Source: Sycon ciliatum
Taxonomy: Eukaryota; Porifera; Calcarea; Leucosolenida; Sycettidae
Direction: 5' to 3'
DNA: 64,000 nucleotides
Assembly (NCBI RefSeq): GCF_964019385.1
Contig: NC_088643.1
Coordinates: 74,753,096-74,817,095, forward strand
Within the stretch, counting starts at the first letter, position 1; the number at the start of each line of letters is the position of its first letter. The notes under the pieces are model-generated. The model was not told where the DNA came from, ran no database searches, and saw nothing but the letters and a program-made list of their open reading frames with translations. Position numbers and translations under genes: made by a program. Shown one piece after another: positions 48,129 to 57,796 of this stretch.

Positions 48129-48196
48129 CATTTCTGTCAGATTTCTCCTCAATTCGTTAGAATAAGCACTTCGTTATAATAATGGCTTTTACAGTA

Positions 48197-49103
48197 AGGC
48201 CACCCTTTCTTTTTTCGTTGTTTAACGTCCGCGCCCGCGTACCTTTTTGCCTCCGACCGGAAAAAAAACCAAGAAAGTAGTAGTACCAATAATATGCGAA
48301 GTTGTAAATACATGATTGTGTAGTTTCACAGTGTGCCGATCATGACCTTAAAGCGGGATTCACAGAAGCTTTTTTGCGATGCGACACGCGATGCGACGCG
48401 ATCTGCGATGGATGCGTGCGATGCGAACTCGCGAAATACCATTCACAGAAGAAGTCAGCGATGCGACAACGTCTTGCTGATTTGGGTACGTCACCATGAT
48501 ATTCGCGCGGTTTGACACAACTTGTAAAAAATTGATAGGCAACTCTTGAACCTTTGTACAACTTTGCTGCAGAAAAGGTCAAAATCGTACACCAAATCGC
48601 TTGTCGCATCGCATCGCATCGCAAAAGTTGAGCCAAGCTCAACTAGTTACTTCTGCGATGGCCCAGTTGCGGCAGTTGCGTGGGGTGCGACATGGCTGCG
48701 ATTTGGGGTTTTCCCGGTTTCGCGTCTGTCGCACTTATAATCTTGCCTCCCGGGCATGCCTTTGTCTTGTGTTCTTTTTCTTTTTTTGTTGGCTTTTAAA
48801 TATCGTACGGTGTGTGTCCTAGTAAAAATCCAGATGTAATGAATTCATGACATGCTAACTCCATGCTATGTAAACGTTTTGTTGGATTCATCAGGCATGT
48901 GCTCCAATGTACCATCAAAGAGTGTTGTTCTATGCCTGCAAGTGCCGTTAGACCCAGATATAGTATATATCACATGCTTTACTGGCCAAAATGTTTGATT
49001 GGGGTTTCCAGTTTTTGGAATGGGCTTTTGTTTTTTTTCCGCCCTCCCGCGTACCTTTTCGCGAAAAAAAGGACGTTAAACAATGAATTAACAAAGGGTG
49101 GCC
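48197..49103. mobile_element. 0.9-kb inverted-repeat element, ends AGGCCACCCTTT
   Basis: AGGCCACCCTTTCTTTTTTC and GTTTAACGTCC at the left are mirrored by GGACGTTAAAC and AAAGGGTGGCC at the right, flanked by TA. The interior (48357-48720) is rich in GCGATGCGAC repeats and may itself be nested. No transposase frame. Confidence 0.65.
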
Positions 49104-49628
49104 TAATCAAGACTAGTCCATGTACGTATGAGCCCCATACAGTGGCATACTCTTGTGTTATAATTATTAATTTTATAATGTGTATACTGTATACATGTAG
49201 GGCCGGCTCCCAGCTATCTTCACTCCTCGCTGACCTCAGGCTCAGGCTCCTGAGCTGTGTCGACTGACTGACTGTGAAATGTAGAGCAGCAGGAGTCAGC
49301 AAAATAATTAATTATACCTTTGTTTGAGCTTGACAACAGCCAGGAGACGTCACGTGAATCAGCAGAAAAAGGATATGCGCGCATGCAGTACAATGCGTAC
49401 AAAATAGAATCGATGACGTCTTCAGACGCTTGCCGATATATTTGGGACGTGAGCACGTGGTGTGTGGCTTATCTACGAAGTACGAACTCAGTGCGAACTG
49501 CCACATCTACCTTCAGCCTTTCTCAGCGCTGCAGCTTTGCTGTCCAAAGGCGAAGAGTCATAACTCAAACAAGTCAGACCTACGTAGACCTACGTGCGAA
49601 TGAGGAAAAAACTCAAAAAACATTGGCA

Positions 49629-49778
49629 ATGCGACGTCGCTGGCAGTCGGCAGCAGCTCTGGTGTTAGGGCGATCTCGAAAAAGGTCTGGAGGTGCTACA
49701 GAAACTGATACCAGCAGTGCAGCTGTTCCAACAAGCAAGGACGAAGACGTTGAACCTATACCCACTATGGAAGTTGAA
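49629..49778 (+). CDS. possible first coding exon, 50 codons (candidate start of the second phosphatase gene)
   Basis: An ATG-initiated 50-codon frame (MRRRWQSAAALVLGRSRKR..., acidic C-terminal half ending PTMEVE) stops exactly at a consensus donor GAA|GTAAGC in phase 0. That phase fits the phosphatase-like exon at 54645, which starts in phase 0 about 4.9 kb downstream on the same strand. Upstream sequence has CACGTGA and ACGTCAC motifs that could be promoter elements. The link between the two exons is inference; there is no family motif in this exon. Confidence 0.35.
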
Positions 49779-50059
49779 GTAAGCCTCTATTTCAGTCTAC
49801 TTTTAGCTACATGTACTTGAACTGGGGTACGTCCGAAGACATAAAGACATAATTTAAAAAAAAATTAATATTATTGTAATAATATTTGAAACTCGGATTT
49901 TGAGCCAATATAATAATGTATACACTTTTCCCGTTTGTGTCTTTCCCTCAAACTAGCCAAGAATAATAATAATGTAATTATAGATAATTATTGTAATTTG
50001 CAGCGAAGAGACCACTTGGATTGAAGATGGTGTGTGTAAGGTTTTCCAATAATTATTAT

Positions 50060-50765
50060 TAGGGCTGAAACGATTATACCGAATAATCGAGTACTCGTTT
50101 GATAACTTGTTTTTCGATTTTGACAGCATGTTACAAGGCGAGGACGCGTAGTGCTCCTGACTACAACCATAAACCAGGTGGCAGAGTCCCGGTCTTGCGA
50201 CCATTTGAACCGTATTGGGAAAACCCAGGTTCGGACCCTCGTTACTCTACGGGTTGGTAGGATTTTTATAATGGACTCTGCCAACCGGTTTATGGTTGTA
50301 GTCAGGAGCACTACGCGTCCTCGCCTTGTAACATGCTGTCAAAATCGAAAAACATGTTAAACTACCAAGCAAGGCTTCTGTATTATATCGTTTGATAACT
50401 CTAGCGATCGAGCAATCGTTTAGATTACCGATTACGATTATTTTGCGTTTTTTAAATTTGTGTCCAGAAAGTACTGTAAACCCTCGTTTTGTGAAGTTTG
50501 AATCAGTTTACGCTGGGAGTATGCAGTTGCCAGCGGTATGGTTCATGTTCTGAGGTTAAATTGACTTCAAAACTGCCATGTTTCGGAGCTACCCTTTGAA
50601 GTTTCACTAATGCAGATTTGTTGGTATTATGAAGGCATAGTTTGTGGAAACAGAGTAATGTTTGCACAGAATTATGACTCTATTTGCTAACGATTATAAT
50701 CGATTACTCGATCGTTAAGCTAAAGAGTAATCGATACATGAAAATCCACGATCGTTTCAGCCCTA
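50060..50765. mobile_element. 706-bp hAT-like non-autonomous element, ends TAGGGCTGAAACGAT
   Basis: TAGGGCTGAAACGAT at the left and ATCGTTTCAGCCCTA at the right, flanked by the 8-bp duplication ATTATTAT. An 8-bp duplication is typical of hAT elements. A second palindromic element sits inside it at 50107-50388. Confidence 0.8.
50107..50388. mobile_element. foldback element nested in the hAT-like copy
   Basis: TTTTTCGATTTTGACAGCAT...CATAAACC (about 70 bp) is mirrored by GGTTTATG...ATCGAAAAA. The 12-mer CGTTTGATAACT occurs just left (50095-50106) and right (50389-50400), which looks like an insertion-site duplication, though longer than common target duplications. Confidence 0.65.
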
Positions 50766-51122
50766 ATTATTATTGTAATCAACAATTTGAAACACAGGAA
50801 GTGAAAACGCACCAAAAAAGAACATTGCGAATGACAAGTACATATAGGTATGTATGTGAGTTATGCACAGACAGATTCTGCTCCGCCTCCCGCCGAGTCT
50901 CACGCGAACCGTGATTTTTTAATTTTTTACTGAGCGTGGCAGTAGAAGCCCGAGATTTTTCCTCCGTTTTTTCGCCGGCCAGTAAACGGGCCTTTCCCCA
51001 TTTCCCGTTTCAACCTGTCATGAAAAGCACACGCACGGGTTTGTACATACATTTGCCCGGGGTCAACCAAGATCATGGTGATTCACAGTGAATCCCAGTG
51101 ATATTCCGGTGAAATGGTCATA

Positions 51123-51294
51123 CAGTCGTCCCTCTCTAATCCAGCACCCTCGATAAACCAGCACAATTTTCATTAGCCAAAATGTCCCCTTCATGCATAT
51201 TGCAGCAGTAAATCCGATTTGTTATTCCAGCACCCTCCCTAATCCAGCAGAATTTCCGTGGCACAAATGGTGCCGGATTATAGAGGGACCACTG
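51123..51294. mobile_element. 172-bp MITE, TA-flanked, ends CAGTCGTCCCTCT
   Basis: CAGTCGTCCCTCTCTAATCC and GGATTATAGAGGGACCACTG are inverted ends with TA on each side. Internal repeats of AATCCAGCACCCTC. Tc1/mariner type by target site. Confidence 0.82.
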
Positions 51295-51460
51295 TATCCT
51301 GTGCAGTGTGATGCGTCTAACGCACCTCTATACTAAAATCCACGAGGAATTTGCAGGAAAAAATTAATCTGACTACAAGGTTTTTATTTATTCACAAGAA
51401 CGTCGAAAGGCCAAACCGCATGGTGAAGGTTAAAGTCAAGACCACTAGTACCGCGGGATA

Positions 51461-51805
51461 GGGCTTGAAAGTGATGACGTCAAAAACGGCCAGGGAGTAG
51501 TAAGTTGACATCAGATTTCTATTTTGGATCCACTAAGGTTTGACTTTGCTATTGCCTCAGTATGTGGATGCATAGCAACCCACTCGTGTCGTATGCAGGT
51601 GCGACTTTTACTTCTCCACCAGTTGTCACCCCGCCCCCACTAGCCAAATCAGTCAGTTTCACTGGCTACATCACCTTGCTGTGAGTAAAACCGCTTGAAA
51701 TGTGCTTGGATCCATACAAAAACTGGATCCAGGTGGATCCAGTTTTTGAATTTTTCAAATTGTTGCTATGCTGTTGCTATGCTGTGACGTAGCACTTTCA
51801 AGCCC
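51461..51805. mobile_element. 345-bp MITE, ends GGGCTTGAAAGTG, copy 2
   Basis: Reverse-orientation sister of 46821-47204, with TA flanks and no micro-insertion. It serves as the empty-site reference. Confidence 0.9.
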
Positions 51806-52454
51806 TATTCTCTCAATCCTTGTGCCATATTAGTTAAACAAAGAGAAAATACGAAACGTGCAGTGCATGTGATGAGGCCTTTATGGCCGAAACAGCTTGC
51901 TGTCTACAGCGTGCCCAACTCTTGCGATCTGCTCCGGCACCGATCCCGTACAATATTGATCAAAAGTGGTTTGTGAACCATTCGCGCCGGTGATCGCCGA
52001 TGCCGGGACCCAGACTTTGTCAAAATTTCAAACCAAGACTCGTCCTAAATTTTCATAAATTGAAGGTAAGGATGAGGTCCGTTCGCCATTCTTGTAGTCG
52101 CTTCAAGGTTATGTCGCGCCTCTTCACCTCTACTAGATTATGCATACCAACCCGTCCTTCTTGGATGATCTGCTCGACTGTTGTGCAACTTATGAGACAA
52201 ATACAATTGAAACAAATAAAAATACGAAGGATACATTGGAAAGTTTATGTGAGTTCATCAACGTTTGGAAGCATAATTTAGAAACCATCACTTACTAGAC
52301 TGCAATAAAAGGTGTGGAAGTATTTTCATGATCTCCAGTAAAAGGTAGCACCGAGTGGCCATCACCGAAAGACCTTGAACTACCGGTACTGAAGAAACAA
52401 AGAATTCAAGCTTCAATTGGCAAACCTGTCGTAGCATTTTGGGCACATTCTGTA

Positions 52455-52637
52455 CAGTCAGACCTCGCTTATCCGGTCCTCCTTTATCCGGATCCCTCGC
52501 CATCCGGAAGAAAATCGTTGGTTACCGATTTACAGCATATGGCATACATACAATATGTGTGTTCGATTATCCAGTTCCCTCGCCTATCCGGATATTTTTT
52601 TGTGGAAAACTGATGTGTGCGGTGCGAGGTCTGACTG
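52455..52637. mobile_element. 183-bp MITE, TA-flanked, ends CAGTCAGACCTCGC
   Basis: CAGTCAGACCTCGC / GCGAGGTCTGACTG, flanked by TA. Internal TATCCGG repeats resemble those in 27484-27705 and 51123-51294, so these may belong to one superfamily. Confidence 0.85.
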
Positions 52638-52916
52638 TATACTACTTTGAAGTAGATTTGGTACTCGAACTGTATTCGGGACGGATCGGGAGCTGGCTCA
52701 CTGCCGGTGCTTCCCGCGCGGCGCCGATTTGGCTTATGTGTACTAGCCCATAAAGGGAGTACATAAAGGGAGTACAAATATCCGGCAAAGGACACGAATG
52801 GTCGGTAAAAGAAGACACGTACATGTGCATGCATGAGTACACTACGGTAGCAAAAATGGACAAACCTAACGTAGATCCACGTGGTACTAGTCGAGTACCG
52901 TACGTTACATATTTAT

Positions 52917-53324
52917 TAGGGCTCAAACGGTCACGGTTTAACCCGTGACGGTTAACTGCTAAGCTAACGGTCGGTTAACCGGTTATAACCTATAAGCCAC
53001 GGCAATCCTGCAGACTCTTTTTTAACCGTATATTTGACTATACTCATTCAAAAAATGTACCCTATTCAGTACAACGCACACTTGTACATTCTCTTGCATG
53101 CTCATTCATACATACTCTCACACCAAGAGACCAGATATGACCGAGTTGACAGCCCAGAAATTGCGTACGCGTGCGACAGCCTGCGAAAGTGCATACTTTG
53201 CAACGACCTGATACTTGAAAAATTGACTGAAAAGTTACTGCGTAACCGTTATCTTTATCGGTTAACCGTTAATTCTTCGTAACCGGTCTGCAACCGGTTA
53301 ATCGGACTAATCGTTTGAGCCCTA
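52917..53324. mobile_element. 408-bp hAT-like MITE, ends TAGGGCTCAAACG
   Basis: TAGGGCTCAAACG / CGTTTGAGCCCTA with an exact 8-bp duplication ATATTTAT at 52909-52916 and 53325-53332. The interior is rich in GGTTAACCG motifs. The ends resemble those of the element at 50060-50765. Confidence 0.88.
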
Positions 53325-53659
53325 ATATTTATGCAAAGCAATATCACATGACATGCTAGCATAAAATAATTCAAATTTCAAAACACATCGAAAATCTCCG
53401 TAAAACGAATCGTTAAAACCGAAAGTTTATAGCAAACCACTACAATACTCCCCCACCGGTGGACGGAAATGCAAAGAAAGTCCATGAAAACAAAGGAGAG
53501 AGAAACAACAGTGGTGAAATGTACAAAGAGTGGTACATACAATAATGTTCAGAGTGGCATGAGTATTATTAATATTGTACTTCGAAGTACATATAGCATA
53601 GCCACAAGATCAACAGTCACTCAAGGAACTACAAAGCGTACATACCGGGTAGGCGGGAG

Positions 53660-54465
53660 GCCGCGGGTCATGAAGAGACTGAACGGGAATGGCAGGAGTT
53701 GACACAGTTGATGGCGAGGGCGTATGAGCTGGTTTCAGTCGATCAAGCGAGATTAAGTGTCCCGTCGACCGTTGACATTGACAACAAAGTGCTTCTCACT
53801 ACGACTGAGGACTGGATGTGGGCCAGTATAATTATAGCGGTTGAAGTGGCCTCTTCACAGCATCTGAGCGAATGAACGTGTGTGTGGCAGACTGCAAGGT
53901 GGGCGTAACATGAGTGGCTCGAGAAGCTGGTGCAGGGCATGACTGTACTGGATGAATATCCTGCATCATTGTCCGAAGAGCGATAACATATGTGCGGTAG
54001 CTGCAGATGGCAGAGGATCGGAAGATGATGTGAAGAACTCACCGTGGAGTCTAAGTGTAATGCCATACACCAACACCGTAACGCTGCTGTCGAGATCTGA
54101 CCGTAGGGCTGAACGGAGAGAGTGATGAGAGGACGGCAAGTGTATAGCGTGGGTCAGAGGCTTGTAACCCGCGAGGACATAAAAGGAACAGCCTTCTACA
54201 TGGTGACGAAAATGCTCCACAGCTAAGTACATCGCTAATAACTCACAGGCAAATGTTGGAGATAGCTTCTTACTGAAGAAAGCTAAAGGCTACCGGGAGT
54301 TGTTGACGAACTGCTGGAGCACAGCACCAACACAGTAATCAGAGGCATCGCATATTATGTTGATGGGAGCATCAGGGGTAGGGTGCGACAGCAGTGTTGA
54401 TTCAGCTAAAAGTGACTTGACATGCTCAAAGGCAGCAGTAGCAGCACACCTTTCACATCTACATG
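53660..54465 (-). pseudogene. decayed Ty3/gypsy pol fragment (RNase H and integrase tail)
   Basis: The minus strand reads AAFEHVKSLLAEST, then INIICDASDYCVGAVLQQF, a stop, then LAFFSKKLSPTFACELLAMY, LAVEHFRHHVEG and YKPLTHAI, the order of a gypsy RNase H domain. After about 250 bp it reads GPHPVLSRSEKHFVVNVNG, the chromo/GPY-type C-terminus of a gypsy integrase. Several in-frame stops are present, and most of the integrase is missing between the two parts, so it is a deleted, dead copy. It belongs to a different lineage from the intact element at 55925-62572. Confidence 0.75.
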
Positions 54466-54644
54466 TATGCTGGAATTCACATGATCTTGCTCTGCTTCAT
54501 TAACCCGCTGTGTGTCCTCTTTTTCTAACGCCAACATCGATTTTTGGTTTGCTAATGCCAGCTCACCCGCTCCTCCCAGAACTTGATTTGTTAGAGCCGG
54601 AAGTGAAAATTTACCTGATTTATGGTTCTGTGTGTTGGCAACAG

Positions 54645-54945
54645 GAACGAGGTGATTCGTTTTGGAGTCGCATGCCCGTGCATGCAGACCGAGTGCTGCC
54701 ACATATCTTCATTGGCAATTACTCCAGCGGTGCCAACCGGCAGTTCCTTGCTGAGAACAACATCACATACATACTGAACATGACGATGGAGAAACACACC
54801 AACAGGTTTGAAGGGATCACCTACCTGAACCTGGGCTTGGACGACCATGCTGGAGCCGATATCTCAATCTTCTTTAAGCAGGCACACGACTACCTGACAA
54901 CAGTGCGCTTAGAGGGTGCAGTCGCCCTTGTTCACTGCCACATGG
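54645..54945 (+). CDS. second dual-specificity phosphatase exon (partial gene)
   Basis: An exon of 301 bases bounded by CAACAG| and |GTGAGT encodes ERGDSFWSRMPVHADRVLPH..., close to exon 2 of the phosphatase at 43529-43832 (same phase, one codon shorter). Shared motifs are IFIGNYSSG, YILNMT, YLNLGLDD and VALVHCHM. It ends at the same split of the HCxxGxxR loop, so the nucleophile Cys is present but the Arg must come from a later exon. I found no GISRAP-type exon downstream to 64000. Either the intron is very long, now containing the retrotransposon, or the 3' part is lost and this is a broken duplicate. The paralogues lie 11 kb apart in the same orientation, which points to tandem duplication. 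Confidence 0.72.
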
Positions 54946-55086
54946 GTGAGTTGTACATGTGTACAGCGTCTTGTATGTCATACCTTGTGATGGGCAGTAT
55001 GCTGCGTTGTTGGAATCTTTACTGTCCTCAGTTTTTGTTTTAGGGAATGTTCGCCCTCTAATATAATACCTGCAGAACTTGTAAAA

Positions 55087-55279
55087 AATGAAAAAGAGAA
55101 GGACCAAAAGTTTACACGCTATCCATTGTTTGTGTCCAACACAAACAAATATAAGAAAGATACCAAGATAAGCAACACTGTTGCATGTTCTGACTCACCG
55201 TTATCTTGCTTACATTTATTAGTGTTGGACACAAACAATGGATAGCGTGTAAAAATTTGGCCCTTCTCTTTTTCATTTT
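55087..55279. mobile_element. 193-bp inverted-repeat element, ends AATGAAAAAGAGAAGG
   Basis: About 50 bp at the left (AATGAAAAAGAGAAGG, then TTTACACGCTATCCATTGTT, GTGTCCAACAC) is mirrored at the right. Flanking copies of AGAACTTGTA (55074-55083 and 55310-55319) hint at a duplication of surrounding sequence. Confidence 0.75.
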
Positions 55280-55924
55280 TAATCCTTGGCTCTCTATTCG
55301 AATATTACAGAACTTGTAGTGAGAAATGCACTGCCTCTACTGATGACAGTCTGAGGTTTATTGAAACATTTCTTCTGGAGTTACAGCATCTGGGAGTTTT
55401 GATTAAATTTTTGATATGAATTTTTGATTGCATCCTAATTTGCCTTGATCTGTTTCGGATCATGTAACTCCGTACTGGAATAGGTAGGGAATGGCTCATT
55501 TCTTTCCTGTTTCACTGCTAGGAAAACTTTTCCAAGCATTTTTTCCAGTTCGGATACCCACGGCAATAAAGTGGCACATGCCCAGTGGCAAAAGTAGTAC
55601 TCTCATCACATATCGCATATGAATTGTCAATAAAACGGTGTGCACAGTAGCAGTAGTAATATGAGACACAAATCCACACAATATAAGATAATTAATGACA
55701 AAAGCAGATAAGCCAAAGTATTTACGATATGCCAAAATGCGACTTTAGAGCCATGAGGGAAGCATTGATAGTACAGAGCGCTGTGTCAGTCATTCCCGCA
55801 AGGTTCTCAATCTTCTCGTTCAATTGCTGCTCCTGTTACTGCATCTTCTCAGCCTGTTGTTCGTTCATCTGCGCTAGCTTATCAATCTTGTCAGCCTGCT
55901 GCTAGTACGCCGAGGCTAGCTTAT

Positions 55925-57646
55925 TATTACAACGCAGACTGAGACAAGGATGTTACCGGTATGTATAATTCTATTCACAAAAGCCAACAACGAGGAAGTC
56001 ACTTCAAGGACTCGGAAGACAGAACAACAAGGAAAGGGCAATAGTCCATCAGCCAAGAACTCAGAAGTCGTCAAATTCAAGCACCCTGTTGCACTTAGAA
56101 ATCGAATACTTGATTTTGGCCTCAATGGGGAGTTTAGGTACCCTGTACACCGAATCCGCAAATAAAAAGAGTAAACGACTTGCACGCTCTGCAGGGGGAA
56201 GCCGACAAAGTGACCATTTTTGGCATTTCATCGACAGCCATTGTTGTGACCTAAACCCAATCTCCAATCAGTGCCATGCGCGTTTCAGGAATGAACTTTC
56301 AGATTTTTGTGAATTACGGGAAAAATCTTGCAAATCGAGAAGATTTGCAGTGTAAACCATCGCAGTTTCCGTATTACACGTGTGCCTGGATTCAAATTAC
56401 AATAAAATTGTTGTTCGCCTACTTGTAGAGTGTTGTTCCATTACACATCTCTTTCACTGTTCTATTTAATTGAGCATCCGAATACATACCTTCAGGAAGA
56501 TTACAATGAGCTAGTATTGAACATCATCCACCTTCGGGTTTCCGAAGTATGCACCCCGAGTCATGTCAAGCAGGTTTGAAGCGTAGTTTTTACTGTTTGG
56601 CAAAAGTGATCTACGCTTCCACCCTGAATGGAATCACCCCGGGAAGGTCCTGATCCCTGGAAAAATAAGGAACGTGGAGAGCTAAAAGTAAGGAATCTGC
56701 GGCGATGGATGTTGTACATCGAGTGAATGCCCTGCAGTTCTCTTCTCCATTACGACCAACTAGCAAACGCCATGGCTCTGATCTGGATGCTGACAGCAAA
56801 CAGTTGAAATAAAGGCAAGGCTGCTTTGAACATGTTGCAACCAGGTAGTAGTACAGTTACAGTTGTACTACTTCGAAGTACTATCTACCACACTCGAGAT
56901 CACCCAAAGAATAAAGCGATTGAATTCAAAATCAAAAAAAATGTTGGGGATCGTCTGAAGCATATTCAAGCGAGGTGCAGTCGGGCTTGATGACTGATCA
57001 AAGCCCTCGGGCTGGTCCCTTGGGCTTTGATCAGCCATCAATCCCTCTGTACCTCGCTTGATTATCTACTTGATACCATTGTAGTTGCAAACAAGTAACT
57101 ACAACAATTGCAGTACAATAGTCATGTAGTTTTTTGAATTAGTTATTTGAAAATGGTGAGCATCTTCATCTTCTTCCCGGTGCGCATGTACACATATTTT
57201 TTGAATCTGTACGTGCTCCAAGCCAACTCACCTCTGCTCAAATCGACGGCGATTTATTTCGCGATTTTAGGTCGATCGCCGCGGAAAACCACACCAAACG
57301 TTGACAAAACTCCACGTTTTTCACTGAAGACGCATTGGATGTCATGATAAAACAGATGGAAAACCTCGTAATGGCTGATGAAGAAGAAGAAATTTGTCGA
57401 ACTTCCAAGGCGCACTGCAAAAGGAGTGCAAGAGTTTCGCCAGGGAAAGTAGGCAGGTCGGATTCAGTGATGCTTTTGCTGTCGATTGATGTCAGTTCCA
57501 GGTGTTCGATTTGTAAGTGCAACAGGGGACTCACTTTGGCACCACTGGCTGATGGACTACAAGGAAGCACAGGTTGGCCTGCGTGCATGCAGAGTCCTAG
57601 TGACGTCTTAGTGACGTCAACACAAGACATGTACATGGATATCACA
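55925..57646 (-). repeat. 3' LTR, interrupted by a 1.5-kb DNA transposon
   Basis: Core LTR pieces 55925-56041 and 57560-57646 match the other LTR; a transposon fills 56042-57559. Confidence 0.9.
56042..57559. mobile_element. 1,518-bp non-autonomous DNA transposon inside the 3' LTR
   Basis: Ends TAGTCCATCAGCCA / TGGCTGATGGACTA with related sequence for about 65 bp inward (CCCTGTTGCACTTA, AAATCGAA). CAA is present on both sides where the uninterrupted LTR has it once, so there is a 3-bp target duplication. The interior holds a palindrome (56985-57062, TGATCAAAGCCC / GGGCTTTGATCA) and no clear transposase. The 3-bp duplication is compatible with Harbinger- or CACTA-type elements, but the ends match neither well. 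Confidence 0.8.
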
Positions 57647-57796
57647 TCCCTCCAACCCTAGATGAAACAAAGACTAAGTAAACAATAACAAATAACAAAT
57701 CACCTGTAGAAACAGTAACACAAGACATGGCGAAATATAGCTGTAAACACAGAAATAAGACAGCAGATCTAACTGTGAGTAGCTATGATAGAACTG

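Larger units (their letters stand above)
46708..48193. mobile_element. composite 1.5-kb inverted-repeat element containing nested MITEs
   Basis: TGTAAAAGCCATTATTCTAA at the left is mirrored near 48160-48193 (TTAGAATAAG..., then AATAATGGCTTTTACA). Nested inside are the 384-bp TA-flanked element at 46821-47204 and the TTAA MITE at 47963-48128. The remaining interior has no recognisable frame. Confidence 0.6.

Noticed and set aside
57335-57661. A 108-codon plus-strand frame as transposon protein
   Set aside because: It crosses the boundary between the nested transposon and the LTR and has no recognisable domain.
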